From: Volvox africanus | Taxonomy: Eukaryota > Chlorophyta > Chlorophyceae > Chlamydomonadales > Volvocaceae | Direction: 5' to 3' | DNA: 64,000 bases | Assembly: GCA_030268105.1 (NCBI GenBank) | Contig: BSDZ01000094.1 | Coordinates: 5,056,501-5,120,500 of the forward strand | Part shown: piece after piece, positions 31,935 through 43,800 of the stretch | How the letters are laid out: the number at the start of each line of letters is the position of its first letter | How positions within the stretch are numbered: position 1 is the stretch's first letter | Program-made: the position numbers and the translations under genes | Notes under the pieces: model-generated | Database searches by the model: none | What the model saw: only the letters and a program-made list of their open reading frames with translations | What the model was told of the DNA's origin: nothing

Positions 31935-32767
31935 TGTTGTACCTCTCCTTCGTGTTTGCTCATCAGTATCTGCGCGTCTGAAAGCTTGCGACACCAATGC
32001 GCGAGCACTTGCAAGTACAGCAAGGCAAGCGCGAGCAAACAGAGACAGCGGAAGACTTCAAACAAGAAGAGATATAACTTACAGTCTTACAGATCGAAGC
32101 GGTGCAATGGACGTAATCGCCGTCAGCGCCGGAAGCAAGCAATCATCATGCGGCGGTGACAAGCGAAGTTCAGGCTTAGCTCGGGCTAAGTAGAATAGCG
32201 TATAGCAATAATAATGTAGAACACACGAGTGTTCTCCGGTGTCGAATATCTTGTCTTGCTTAGCCGTCCTCGCATCTGTTATACTCGCAGCATCGCAATG
32301 TCGTACGATTCACACTAGGAGGCCGATCCTAATTGTGACAACCCTACTGCGTATAGGCGATGTCCAAGCATAACAACGTATAAGCCTTTCCGGCATTCAC
32401 ATGATGCAAGGGTCCGAATAATGATATTCGGTTGCAAGGCATGCATCGCGACGAGTGCGGTGCTCTCAACGTGTGCTGTAATGAAGTAATATTATATCAA
32501 ATAATATTACTTATCGTTTCATAGCACGAGCATAATGCGCACTTCAATGATTCGGTATTTCATGCATGCTAGGCGGATCAGCCATGATGCGATGTCGCGA
32601 TGGATAATGATAACATGCCAAATGCATATATAAATGTATGCGAATACATTTATATCATGCAGGTTCATTCATATGCAATAATCATTCATGCGTTCGTCAA
32701 GATAACACTTCGCCTTGTAGGATCACATCGACCTACGCATCAGTGGGAAATGAACCGTAGCACAACA
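31935..32767 (-). repeat. 3' LTR of element C (LTR1)
   Basis: An 833-bp reversed LTR1, followed by the polypurine tract and pol of C. Almost the same sequence, including unusual words such as ATGGACGTAATCGC, recurs at 48428-49260. Confidence 0.9.
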
Positions 32768-32826
32768 ATTATCCCCCCTCCCGTATGCAGCATCCTCGCT
32801 GCTTCATACAGCATCGACTGCAAGGG

Positions 32827-35800
32827 TCATTGGGCTTGTGTGGCACGTTTGCGGGCTTCTTCAAGCAGAGGCTTCATGTCCTGCGAGAAGTTGCGTGCCG
32901 GTTCCCATGAGTTGTGCTCGCTGGTATACCCTGTCCACTTGACCAAGTACTCGTGTACTGTCCACTTACGTCGGTGTCGGCCCACACGACGCGCGCGATA
33001 ATCTAACACCCGCTCCACATCGTAAAACTTCTGTTTACCAGTGATCCAGGTCTCGGGAACTGGTTCGATCGCTGTGGGGGCGTTAGAAAGCTCAGGGACG
33101 GGTTCCGTACCACGATAGGGACGGACAAGCGATACGTGAAACGTGGGGTGAATGGTCATATCAGCGGGCAATGCAAGCTCTACAGCCACATTCCCAACCA
33201 TGCGCATGACAGGATACGGACCAATCCAGCGGGGTAAGAGTTTTCGGGATCCGTCGGCCAAGGAACGCAAGTTCTTGGTGCTTAGCAACACGAGTTGCCC
33301 TTCCGAAAACGTCACATCCTGCTTGGATTTGTTGTAGTATTCCGTCGTTCGTTGCTGCGCCGCGTCCAAACACGACTTCGTGTCTGTGATTCAGGACATA
33401 AAAGACTTGGCAAAAGGTTTAGCAGCAGGCACGTTCACTTCCAACTCACGCCACACGGGTAGCGCGGGATGAAACCCGTAGTTAAGAAAGAACGGACTTT
33501 TGCCTGTAGAGCGGTTAACAGCGTTGTTAAGCGTGAATTCTGCCGCAGTCAAATATGTATCCCAAACGAGTGGTGTGCGACCAGCATAATTGCGCAACAT
33601 ATCACCCAACGTGCGGTTTGTGCGTTCGGTTTGACCATCAGTCTGCGGGTGGTACGCTGTGCTCAGGTTGACATGCATGCCAACTAGCTTGCAGAGCGCT
33701 TCCGAAAACTTAGACATGAACTGCCCACCGCGGTCCGAGATCACATTTTTGGTAACCCCGTGTAACCGAACCACATTATCGAAAAACAAGCGTGCGGTTT
33801 GTTCAGCCGTGCAAGATGATGTGCATGGTGCTAGGTGAACCATCTTGGTCAGACGTTCGACCATTACGAACACCGCATCATATCCCCCCTCAGTTTTGGG
33901 CAGCGCGACTATGAAGTCCATGGAAACACTTTCCCAAGGCGCATCCGGGACAGGCAACGGTTGCAACAACCCATGCCCCTTACCGGACAAAGCCTTATTG
34001 CGCTGGCACAGACTGCATGTCTGTACGAAGTTTGCCGCATCCTTAGCCAAGCGCGACCACCAGAATGAACGTTGCACCAACTCGACCAACCGCTTGCTAC
34101 CAGGGTGTCCTGCTAATGGGTCCTCGTGGAACCTCGCAAGGATATCGTAGTGTAGCGCGTCGTCGTTCGGAACGACGATTTGCATAGCTGCACCCTCCGT
34201 CCGTAGCCAAAGGCCATTCTGCTTGTGAAGGTTTTCTACATTAGCCGGCTCCGAGAACCAGGCATCTGCGTTGTAGGCAACCTTCAACCGCTCCGTGAGG
34301 TCCGTCGCGATCGGCACCTCCTCGTTATGCGGTCGCACGACGGGCGCTGCCAAAATTGCAGTGTGTAGCGACGGATGTCGACTGAGAGCATCGGCAATAT
34401 TCAGTTTACCAGAAATGTACTCCCAGGTGCAGTCGAACCTAGCTAGGTATTCCATCCACCTAGCCTGACGGCGGTTCAACGTCGGAATGCTTTGCAAAAA
34501 CGTTAGGGGCTTGTGGTCAGTCTTTAAAGTAAACGGGCGTCCCTCGAGGTAACAGCGCCATTCCTTTAAAGCATGCAGCACTGCCAGAAGCTCCTGTTCC
34601 CCAGTGGTATAGGGAATCTCCGCACCCGAAAACTTCTTACTCGTGAAGGCGATCGGTCGCCCTTCCTGTAACAATACAGCGCCGCTTCCAAATACTGAGG
34701 CATCAGACACTACCTCAACACAAAACGGCAACGAGTAATCAGGGAATGCAAGGGTGACATCTTCGGCAACGGTTCGCTTCAGCTCTTCGAATGCCCGCTG
34801 GCATTGCGACGTCCACAACTCGAGCGAAACGAAAACACCTTTGCGAGTTAAGTTAGTAAGTGGGGCCGCAATGATGGAATATTTTTCTATGAACTTTCGG
34901 AAATAATTGGTCAAGCCAAGGAACTTACGCAGCTCCGTGAGGTTCTGAGGCGCGGGCCAATCACGAACCACGGTGACCTTCCACGGGTCCATCTTCACAC
35001 CGGTGGCCGACACAATGTGGCCCAAATATTCCACCTGAGGCTGCGCCCAAAAGCATTTGGCGCGTTTAGCAAACAATTGCTCCCGCCTCATCACATCGAG
35101 CACGAGCCGAAGATGCTCCAAGTGCTCCTCGCGCGTCTTAGAATAAACCAAGATGTCATCCAGGTAGCAAACAACGAACCTGTCGATAAACGGCCTAAAC
35201 ATGCGGTCCATAACCGCCTGAAACGTCGCAGGGGCATTCGTCAACCCAAACGATAGGACCGTATACTCGAAGTGACCGAAGGGCGTCCGAAAAGCGGTTT
35301 TCGGGATATCAGAGGCAGCGATGCGGATCTGAATATAGCCCTGTTGTAAGTCAATCGAGGAAAAATAAGCCGAACCCTTCAGCTTATCCAACAGGTCGTC
35401 AATGGGTGGCAAAGGGTAGCGATTTTTTACCGTACTCACATTTAACCCCCGGTAAGCAATGCACATGCGCAAGGTCCCATCCTTCTTACCGACAAACAAA
35501 ATCGGTGCAGAGTACGGGGATGTGCTGGGGCGTATCATACCCTTCGCGAGCAAATCCGTCACCTGGCGCTTCACCTCGTCCAGCTCCAATGGACTCAACC
35601 TGTACATTGGCCGGGCCGTAGGCTGCACTCCAGGCATAAGAGGGATTGTGTGATCAACAGGACGCATAGGTGGTAGGCCAGGGATATCTTTAAAGACGTC
35701 CTCATACTGCGACAGTAGGGCCTCAACCTCAGGATCCACAGAAGTCTGCGCGGTGGTGGTACTGCAGCCCAGCCGTGGCCTCAAAAGCAGCCCGTGGGCA

Positions 35801-36899
35801 CCCTTCCGTAACAAACGGACGGCCTCCTTACGGCCTCCTTACGCCCGACTAGCTCTGGTTCGATTCGCGCGGCCATTGCGGTCACAGCGAAATTAACCAT
35901 AGGCACCGCCTCAGTTTCGCCCTCCTTTGGTGTGACATGTTCGAACGACAGGAAAGGTACCTTAATCGACAGAGTACCCTTGCACATATGCAGGGTTGCG
36001 GTCTCCATGTCGATGCACGCGCGGTACTGCCGTAATGTCGAAGACCCCATTATGTACAGTGCAGTCTCTGCTAAGCCCTGCAGCACGTACGGCCGGGTCA
36101 CAACATGCAAAGGGCCTATCGATAGGCTAAGGGTAATCCTGCCCACGATGGGATGCTTACCCCCGTCAGCAAGGGTAACCTGTGGACAATCAGACGACTC
36201 TGGGGTCAACCCCAGCGCATTCACCTCTGCGACAGAGATGAAGTCGTCGCTGGCACCGGTGTCAACAAGTGCCTTCAGAGTACGGCCATTCAAACCGATC
36301 TGAACCACTGGGACACGGTTATCTACGAGCGACTGCCCAGCAGATAACGTTAGTGCACTTAGGGCGGGTCCGTAACCTACGGCACCCTCATCAGGAGCTT
36401 CGTACCAAACGTCAACCGAGTAGGATGTGCCTGGCCACGGAGCCAGCGTACCCTCCCGATCCACACCATTAAACAAAACGGTGCCTGGTTCGAACCGGTG
36501 GACACGCCACATACCCCTTAACGATGCCTCTGCCTTGCGCCGACAGAAAGCGGGGAGTAATACACATGCGGCGGTGCCTGGATATTGACGCCTACATCTC
36601 CTATAAACGGCCAACTGTTCCGACATCTCACACAGAGACGAGGGGATGAACAAAACCACGTGGTTTGACAGATCGATAGATGACAGGGGACGGCATGGTG
36701 TAAACAAATTACACAACGAATCGAAGCAGAGAAGTCCCGTGCGTCCGTCAAGCGTGATGCGTCGCGCAATGACTTGCTCGATGTGTCCAAGTACGCAAGG
36801 CAACAATGCCTTCACGGCTGGCCGTAAGGATGACCACCGACCACGCGTTAGTTCAGAAATCCCGGGTGGTGCCCCCTCCACAGGAACCCGGGCAAGCCC
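32827..36899 (-). pseudogene. pol: Pol pseudogene, element C
   Basis: All pol domains are present and collinear with A: protease [26 protein letters not shown], RNase H, H2C2, DDE integrase and chromodomain ([18 protein letters not shown]), stop at 32827-32829. Two lesions: TGA at 33389-33391 in place of CGA after SFMS, and an 11-bp tandem duplication (GTAAGGAGGCC on the coding strand) near 35818-35840, between protease and RT, which shifts the frame. In the [10 protein letters not shown] reads CIAYRGLN, a loss of a normally conserved Asp. The polyprotein cannot be made whole. Confidence 0.92.
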
Positions 36900-39010
36900 C
36901 TATTTCGGCTGAGGTACAAACGGCGGCAGCAACGGGCAATCCTTCGTAGGATGACTCTCCACGCACCGTAGACAAACATTGGCCGCTTTCCGACGCTCGA
37001 ACTCGGAACGATTGCAATTCCATTTTGGCATAAACGAGTCATTCGTGTGAGTCCGCTTCGCATCGGGGTCAGAGCGCTGTGCGGCTGCCGACGACGGCGC
37101 ACCACCACGCTTCCTGCTCTTAGCTGGGTCCGAGCTCGGACCTGCTCCTCCTGACCCGCGGACACCCGAGCTAGCGCCCCCGCGCGCCTGGCGTTGCCGG
37201 TTGCTGCGTCGCGTCGCGGCAGTAGGCGTGGGGCGGGTCGCTCCGAGTTCCTGGTTGAGAGCTACAGCTTCCCCAAGCGGATCCTGCACTTGCACAGCAT
37301 TTGCACGAGGGACAGACTTGACTTCTTCCTCACCGGCAAGGAGTCGTATCTCCGTACCCTTAGCAAAAGTGACCAAGGCATCATATGACTTGATCGGCAC
37401 CCCAGCCAAGTCAGTAGCGCACCATTTAGCCAAAAGTTTCGTCAGGCCTCGCTTAAACCAAAAGACACGCTCGGTTTCGGTGAGATCAGCAATGGGGGTC
37501 ACTAGTGCTTCGAAGCGTGACTGGTACGCAGGTACATTTTCACCCCGACGCATGTGATATGTACCGGCCGCCAAAACCTTACGAGCCTCCACATCACGTG
37601 CTTGAACCTCAGAAGCGAACCGTGCGAGCAAAGCGGCGATCATCTCGTCAAAAGTATAGTCGCCCCGGGCAGTGGTCCATTCGCGATACCAGTCCTTCGC
37701 TGAGCCCTCGAGGGTGTTACCAACGAAGAGACACCTGATACCATCATTATCGCCACCATGAACAGCCTGGAGATACTTTTTAGCGTCACGCACGTACGCA
37801 CAAGTTGCATTGGCTATGCTATGTCCTGCTGTCTTTTCAGTTAGCGAGATATTGAGCCTAGGAACGGGAATTGACAATCTCATCACCTCAGGGATGTCAT
37901 CATGCCCTCGAGCTTGAGGTATTGGCGGCCGGTACATATCACATGCGTCGGGGAGAAAATGTACCTGCGTACCAGTCACGCTTCGAAGCACTAGTGACCC
38001 CCATTGCTGATCACACCGAAACCGAGCGTGTCTTTTGGTTTAAGCGAGGCCTGACGAAACTTTTGGCTAAATGGTGCGCTACTGACTTGGCTGGGGTGCC
38101 GATCAAGTCATATGATGCCTTGGTCACTTTTGCTAAGGGTACGGAGATACGACTCCTTGCCGGTGAGGAAGAAGTCAAGTCTGTCCCTCGTGCAAATGCT
38201 GTGCAAGTGCAGGATCCGCTTGGGGAAGCTGTAGCTCTCAACCAGGAACTCGGAGCGACCCGCACACTAGCCTAGCTAGCCAACCCGATTTTGTTGTGGC
38301 TGCTAGAGCACCGGATAGAGGTCTTGAGACTGTTGGCACGTGAGCCACTCAAGAGCCCCTTGTCCTTCAGACCCCTGCTCACTTATTTGTGCCGCATTCA
38401 GCAGTTAACACCAATATGGACAACACTGCTGGACCAAGGGTTCTGCCATAACCTTACGAGCCTCCACATCACGTGCTTGAACCTCAGAAGCGAACCGTGC
38501 GAGCAAAGCGGCGATCATCTCGTCAAAAGTATAGTCGCCCCGGGCAGTGGTCCATTCGCGATACCAGTCCTTCGCTGAGCCCTCGAGGGTGTTACCAACG
38601 AAGAGACACCTGATACCATCATTATCGCCACCATGAACAGCCTGGAGATACTTTTTAGCGTCACGCACGTACGCACAAGTTGCATTGGCTATGCTATGTC
38701 CTGCTGTCTTTTCAGTTAGCGAGATATTGAGCCTAGGAACGGGAATTGACAATCTCATCACCTCAGGGATGTCATCATGCCCTCGAGCTTGAGGTAATGG
38801 CAGAACCCTTGGTCCAGCAGTGTTGTCCATATTGGTGTTAACTGCTGAATGCGGCACAATTAAGTGAGCAGGGGTCTGAAGGACAAGGGGCTCTTGAGTG
38901 GCTCACGTGCCAACAGTCTCAAGACCTCTATCCGGTGCTCTAGCAGCTACAACGAAATCGGGTTGGCTAGCTAGGCTAGTGTGCGGCGTATCTTCGTGTT
39001 CCGCGGACAT
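36900..39010 (-). pseudogene. gag: Gag pseudogene of element C with internal duplication and inversion
   Basis: The right end has the gag start (ATG at 39010) and the left end the zinc knuckle (CLRCVESHPTKDC) and amber stop (36900-36902). Between them, a middle segment (VLAAGTYHMRRGENVPAYQ to LNQELGATR) appears on the minus strand near 37236-37577 and again inverted at 37920-38262. An N-terminal segment is inverted at 38263-38449. The block from RKV to the start of the capsid region occurs twice in direct orientation (37578-37919 and 38451-38793). A tandem duplication followed by inversion of its centre explains this order. A TGA also replaces CGA in the N-terminal part (ACGTGAGCC), as in J. 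Confidence 0.88.
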
Positions 39011-39475
39011 GGAGCACGAAGCGATACCCTAGGTTTGCGTAATAGAAGCCGACTTCTATCGCAAAGGCAAGAGTACAAAGCGATTCGGTGAGCCTACCGA
39101 CAGTACTCTTGAGAAGATTCAGTAAACTCAGCAAGTACTTGCCCAGCTGAGTCCTGATCTCCGTAGTTTGGGCGATGAGAGTCGCCAAATGGTCCGGACG
39201 AAAGCCGGTCTCAGTCGCCGCGGCAAGCAATGCCGGTGCACTGAGATTACCTGCGACTCAGAGCATACACTTACACAACAAGTGCAGCAATCTAAGCAAA
39301 AGCAATTAAACAATTACAAACCGGAAGCAGCATGTCCAAAACGGCGCGGCCTAGGTCTTCAGCAAAAGTATCTAGCGGTCCTCGTGGTTCGTCGCTGGTA
39401 CTCGCCATAGAAAGAACCTACTTCCGATTAGACAAAGAGAGACAGTTAGGCAACGAACCTGTCTCGATACCAATT
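39011..39475 (-). other. Leader and primer-binding site of element C
   Basis: Homologous to the leader of A, with the primer-binding site next to the LTR (39454-39472) and the same leader ORF. No other gene is visible. Confidence 0.75.
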
Positions 39476-40308
39476 TGTTGTACCTCTCCTTCGTGTTTGC
39501 TCATCAGTATCTGCGCGTCTGAAAGCTTGCGACACCAATGCGTGAGCACTTGCAAGTACAGCAAGGCAAGCGTGAGCAAACAGAGACAGCGGAAGACTTC
39601 AAACAAGAAGAGATATAACTTACAGTCTTACAGATCGAAGCGGTGCAATGGACGAAATCGCCGTCAGCGCCGGAAGCAAGCAATCATCACGCGGCGGTGA
39701 ATAGCGAAGTCTAGGCTTAGCTCGGGCTAAGTAGGATAGCGATTAGCAATAAGAGTGTTGAACACACGAGTGTTCTCCGGTGTCGAATATCTTGTCTTGC
39801 TTAGCCGTCCTCGCATCTGTTATACTCGCAGCATCGCAATGTCGTACGATTCACACTAGGAGGCCGATCCTAAGTGTGACAACCCTACTGCGTATAGGCG
39901 ATGTCCAAGCATAACAACGTATAAGCCTTTCCGGCATTCGCATGATGCAAGGGTCTGAATAACGATATTCGGTTGCAAGGCATGCATCGCGACGAGTGCG
40001 GTGCTCTCAACGTGTGCTGTAATGAAGTAATATTATATCAAATAATATTACTTATCGTTTCATAGCACGAGCATAATGCGCACTTCAATGATTCGGTATT
40101 TCATGCATGCTAGGCGGATCAGCCATGATGCGATGTCGCGATGGATAATGATAACATGCCAAATGCATATATAAATGTATGCGAATACATCTATGTCATT
40201 CAGGTTCATTCATATGCAATAATCATTCATGCGTTCGTCAAGATAACACATCGCCTTGTAGGATCACATCGACCTACACATCGGCGGGAAACGAACCGTA
40301 GCACAACA
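39476..40308 (-). repeat. 5' LTR of element C (LTR1)
   Basis: An 833-bp reversed LTR1, TGTTGTACC...GCACAACA, preceded by the reversed primer site and followed by TTTCG. Confidence 0.9.
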
Positions 40309-40375
40309 TTTCGATCGCTGCGGAGGCGTTAGCAGGCTCAGGGACGGGTTCCGTACCATGATAAGGACGGACAAG
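40309..40375 (-). pseudogene. Pol fragment of element H between elements C and F
   Basis: Continues the chromodomain-side pol coding interrupted at 30864/31934 (ATCGCTGCGGAGGCGTTAGC, then GGTTCCGTACCATGATAAGG, compare 33068-33125). It ends with ACAAG, the target duplication of element F. Confidence 0.75.
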
Positions 40376-40797
40376 TGTTGTATATGGTACCCACGAAGGG
40401 TGGTATCAAAAGATACCGGTTGTTGTGCCAGAGCCCGATTAAGTAGAGCGGCCGACTAGGTCGTACTTGAGAGACCATAAGGCCTCGAACCGGGCGTGAC
40501 CTTCAGAAGTCACCACTACAACCGGAGATTCAGTGAACCAGGAACCAGATGTTCCACCATTTACCATTCAGGCGGTAAATGGCCCATTCCATACAGGTTA
40601 TGGAGTAACCGACAGGTTCGGATGTTTCAGGAAGTCGGTTAGTATTGGTCGTCGACAGCCGAGACCAAATCCACAAATCGAATGCCAGATGGAAACATGA
40701 AACAGTTAATATGATAATTAAATATATTATATTATAAAATAATAAACAGATAATTATTATATCTTAATGAATTACCGAAATGCATTAAGGATACAAC
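40376..40797 (-). repeat. 3' LTR of element F
   Basis: A 422-bp LTR beginning TGTTGTATATGG and ending AAGGATACAACA on the plus strand. AT-rich near its plus-strand right end. A polypurine tract (reverse of ATTGTTCCCCCTCTAG) follows at 40798-40813. Confidence 0.92.
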
Positions 40798-40867
40798 AAT
40801 TGTTCCCCCTCTAGATGCAGCGTCCCGATGCATAAGAAGAGAGCAGACAGGTTGAAGTAGGACAGCG

Positions 40868-43800
40868 TCAGAGAGGTCCGTCCTTAGACTGTGCCCGCAG
40901 CCTAGCTTCATCAAGCAGGGGTTTCATGTCAGGGGTGAAGTTACGTGCCGGTTCCCAGCTATTGTGCTCAGATGAATACCCAGACCATTTAACCAGGTAC
41001 TCATGCACATTGCGCTTACGCCTGCCCTTGCCAACACGTCGTGCACGGTAATCTAGGATACGTTCGACAGCATACAGGGTCTGCTTACCCGATAACCAGG
41101 TAGAGGGATTAGCTTCCGTAACAGGAGGGATGCTATCGTTAGCCTCAGGCAGAGTACCCCGATATGGACGTACGAGAGATACATGAAATGTGGGATGAAT
41201 GCGTAGGTCAGATGGGAGTTGTAACTCTACAGCCACCGACCCTACCATGCGTACGACAGGATAAGGCCCCACAAAGCGCGGTAATAACTTGCGAGACCCA
41301 TCAGCCAGGGAACGAAGGTTCTTCGTGCTCAACATAACCAGCTGGCCCTTGGTGAACGTGACGTCCTTTTTGGACTTGTTATAATAGTCCATAGCCCGTT
41401 GCTGTGCAGCTTCCAGGCAAGCTTTAGCGTCAGTTAGTCGGGACACGAAAGACTTAGCAAACGTTTTTGCAGCTGGAACATTTACGTCCAACTCCCGCCA
41501 AACAGGCAAAGCAGGGTTAAAACCGTAATTCAGGAAAAACGGACTATTACCAACAGACCGGTTAGTAGCGTTATTAATGGCAAACTCAGCAGCGGCTAGG
41601 TAGGTATCCCATGCAGTAGGGGTGCGTCCTGCAAAGTTACGGAGCATATCACCCAGGACACGGTTAACACGCTCTGTTTGCCCATCAGATTGGGGGTGGT
41701 AGGCGGTGGACAGGTTCACCCGCATTCCTACCAGAGTCCCCAGGGCGCCCCAAAACTTACTTGCAAATTGAGTGCCGCGGTCAGATACCACGGACTTGGG
41801 GACCCCATGCAAACGTACCACATTGTCGAAAAATAGACGGGCCGTTTGCTCAGCTGTGCAGGATGATGTCGTGGGGGCCAGGTGGACCATCTTGGTGAAA
41901 CGGTCGACCAGGACCAGCACGGCATCGTATCCTCCCTCAGTTTTGGGCAGCGCAACAATAAAGTCCATAGAGACGCTTTCCCACGGAGCGTCAGGAATAG
42001 GAAGAGGTTGGAGATGCCCATGTGCTTTACCAGACTGGGCCTTATTGCGCTGGCACAGGTCGCAACAGAGGACATAATTTTCGGTGTCCTTAGCCATGCG
42101 GGGCCACCAGAATTGACGCCGCAAAAGCTCTAGTAACCGCGTGCAGCCAGGATGCCCAGCAAGAGGGCCGTCATGAAAACGTGAGAGAAGTTCACGACGT
42201 AATGAATCGTCGTTAGGTACGACAATCTGACGGTGGGATCCTTCCGATCGGATCCATAAGCCATGCTCCTGTACCAAGTGCCCCGTGTTGTTGTGAATTG
42301 TGAACCACGGGTCGGCTGCATAAGCCTGTTTCAAGCGCTTGGTAAAATCGGAGGGCACGAAGTTAGGTTTTGCCTGAGACCTACTCCGTGTGCTTACCGC
42401 CAGAATGGCTGCATGCAGTGAGGGGTGCCTACTGAGAGCATCAGCTATGTTAAGTGAGCCGCTCAGGTACTCCCAATCAAAGTTAAACCGTGCCAGGTAT
42501 TCCATCCAGTGGGCCTGGCGTCGGTTAAGGGAGGGCACACCTTGCAGAAACGTAAGGGGTTTGTGATCAGTCTTGAGGGCAAAAGGCCGGCCCTCAAGGT
42601 AACATCGCCATTCCTTCAAGGCATGTAGGACCGCCAGAAATTCCTGTTCCCCAGTGGTATAACGGGTTTCAGCCCCCGAAAACTTCTTACTCGTGTATGC
42701 AATGGGGCGTCCCTGCTGCAACAGAACTGCCCCCGTCCCATGTATAGATGCATCAGTTATGACCTCTACACGGAACGGCAATGAGTAGTCAGGGAAGTGC
42801 AGGATAATATCATCAGAGATAGCACGCTTCAAAGCATCAAAAGCCTCTTGGCATGCGGGGGTCCAGGCCTCAGGTGAAGAGAAGGCTCCCTTACGTGTGA
42901 GGTTTGTTAGCGGTGCAGCAATGACTGAGTAGCGCTCTATGAACTTACGAAAGTAGTTGGTCAGGCCCAAAAACTTACGCAGTTCCTGAAGGTTGGAGGG
43001 CACTGGCCAATCCCGAACAACAGCAGTTTTCCGGGGGTCCATCTGTATGCCACCCTGAGACACTATATGCCCCAGATACTCCACCTGTGGTTGTGCCCAG
43101 TGGCACTTAGAACGCTTAGCATACAGCTGCTCACGCCGCAGAACCTCAAAGACCAGGCGGAGGTGTTGTATGTGCTCCTCACGGGTCTTTGAAAACACCA
43201 GGATATCGTCCAGATAACAGATGACGAATTTGTCGATGTATGGCCTGAAGATGCGGTCCATGACGGCTTGGAACGTTGCAGGGGCGTTCGTCAGTCCGAA
43301 ACTAAGGACGGTATATTCAAAATGGCCAAACGGCGTACGGAAAGCCGTTTTAGGGATGTCAGATTCTGCTATACGAATCTGATTATACCCCTGCTGGAGG
43401 TCAATAGAGCTAAAGAATGCAGAATCTTTTAGCTTATCCAGCAGATCATCGACACGTGGGAGGGGGTAACGGTTCTTAACTGTTGCGGCATTTAACCCCC
43501 TATAGTCAATGCACATTCTCAGAGTCCCATCCTTCTTTCCCACAAACAGAATAGGGGCGGAGTATGGGGATGTGCTTGGCCGTATCATACCGTTTTTCAG
43601 CAGCTCAGTAACCTGTCGTTTGACCTCGTCCAGCTCCAAGGGGCTTAGCCGATACATGGGGCGGGAAACGGTTACTGCACCAGGCACCAAAGGTATGGTG
43701 TGATCCACAGGCCGCATTGGAGGCTTACCAGGGACCTCCTGGAATATATCTGCATATTCCTGTAACAGGGCCTCAAGCTCAGGGTCAGTGGCATCAGCTG

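Larger units (their letters stand above)
31935..40308 (-). mobile_element. Element C: gypsy element inserted in element H, inactivated
   Basis: A minus-strand element with 833-bp LTRs at 31935-32767 and 39476-40308. The flanks are GTTCG (31930-31934) and TTTCG (40309-40313), an imperfect 5-bp target duplication. After it the interrupted pol of H resumes (ATCGCTGCGGAGG). Pol has a nonsense codon and a frame-breaking 11-bp duplication, and gag carries a stop and a complex duplication-inversion. Both the gag stop and the 11-bp duplication are shared with element J. Confidence 0.88.

Noticed and set aside
38011..38265. Genes in frames opposite to gag and pol throughout the window
   Set aside because: Long antisense open frames recur at the same relative place in each copy and mirror the coding strand. 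They are shadows of pol and gag codons.
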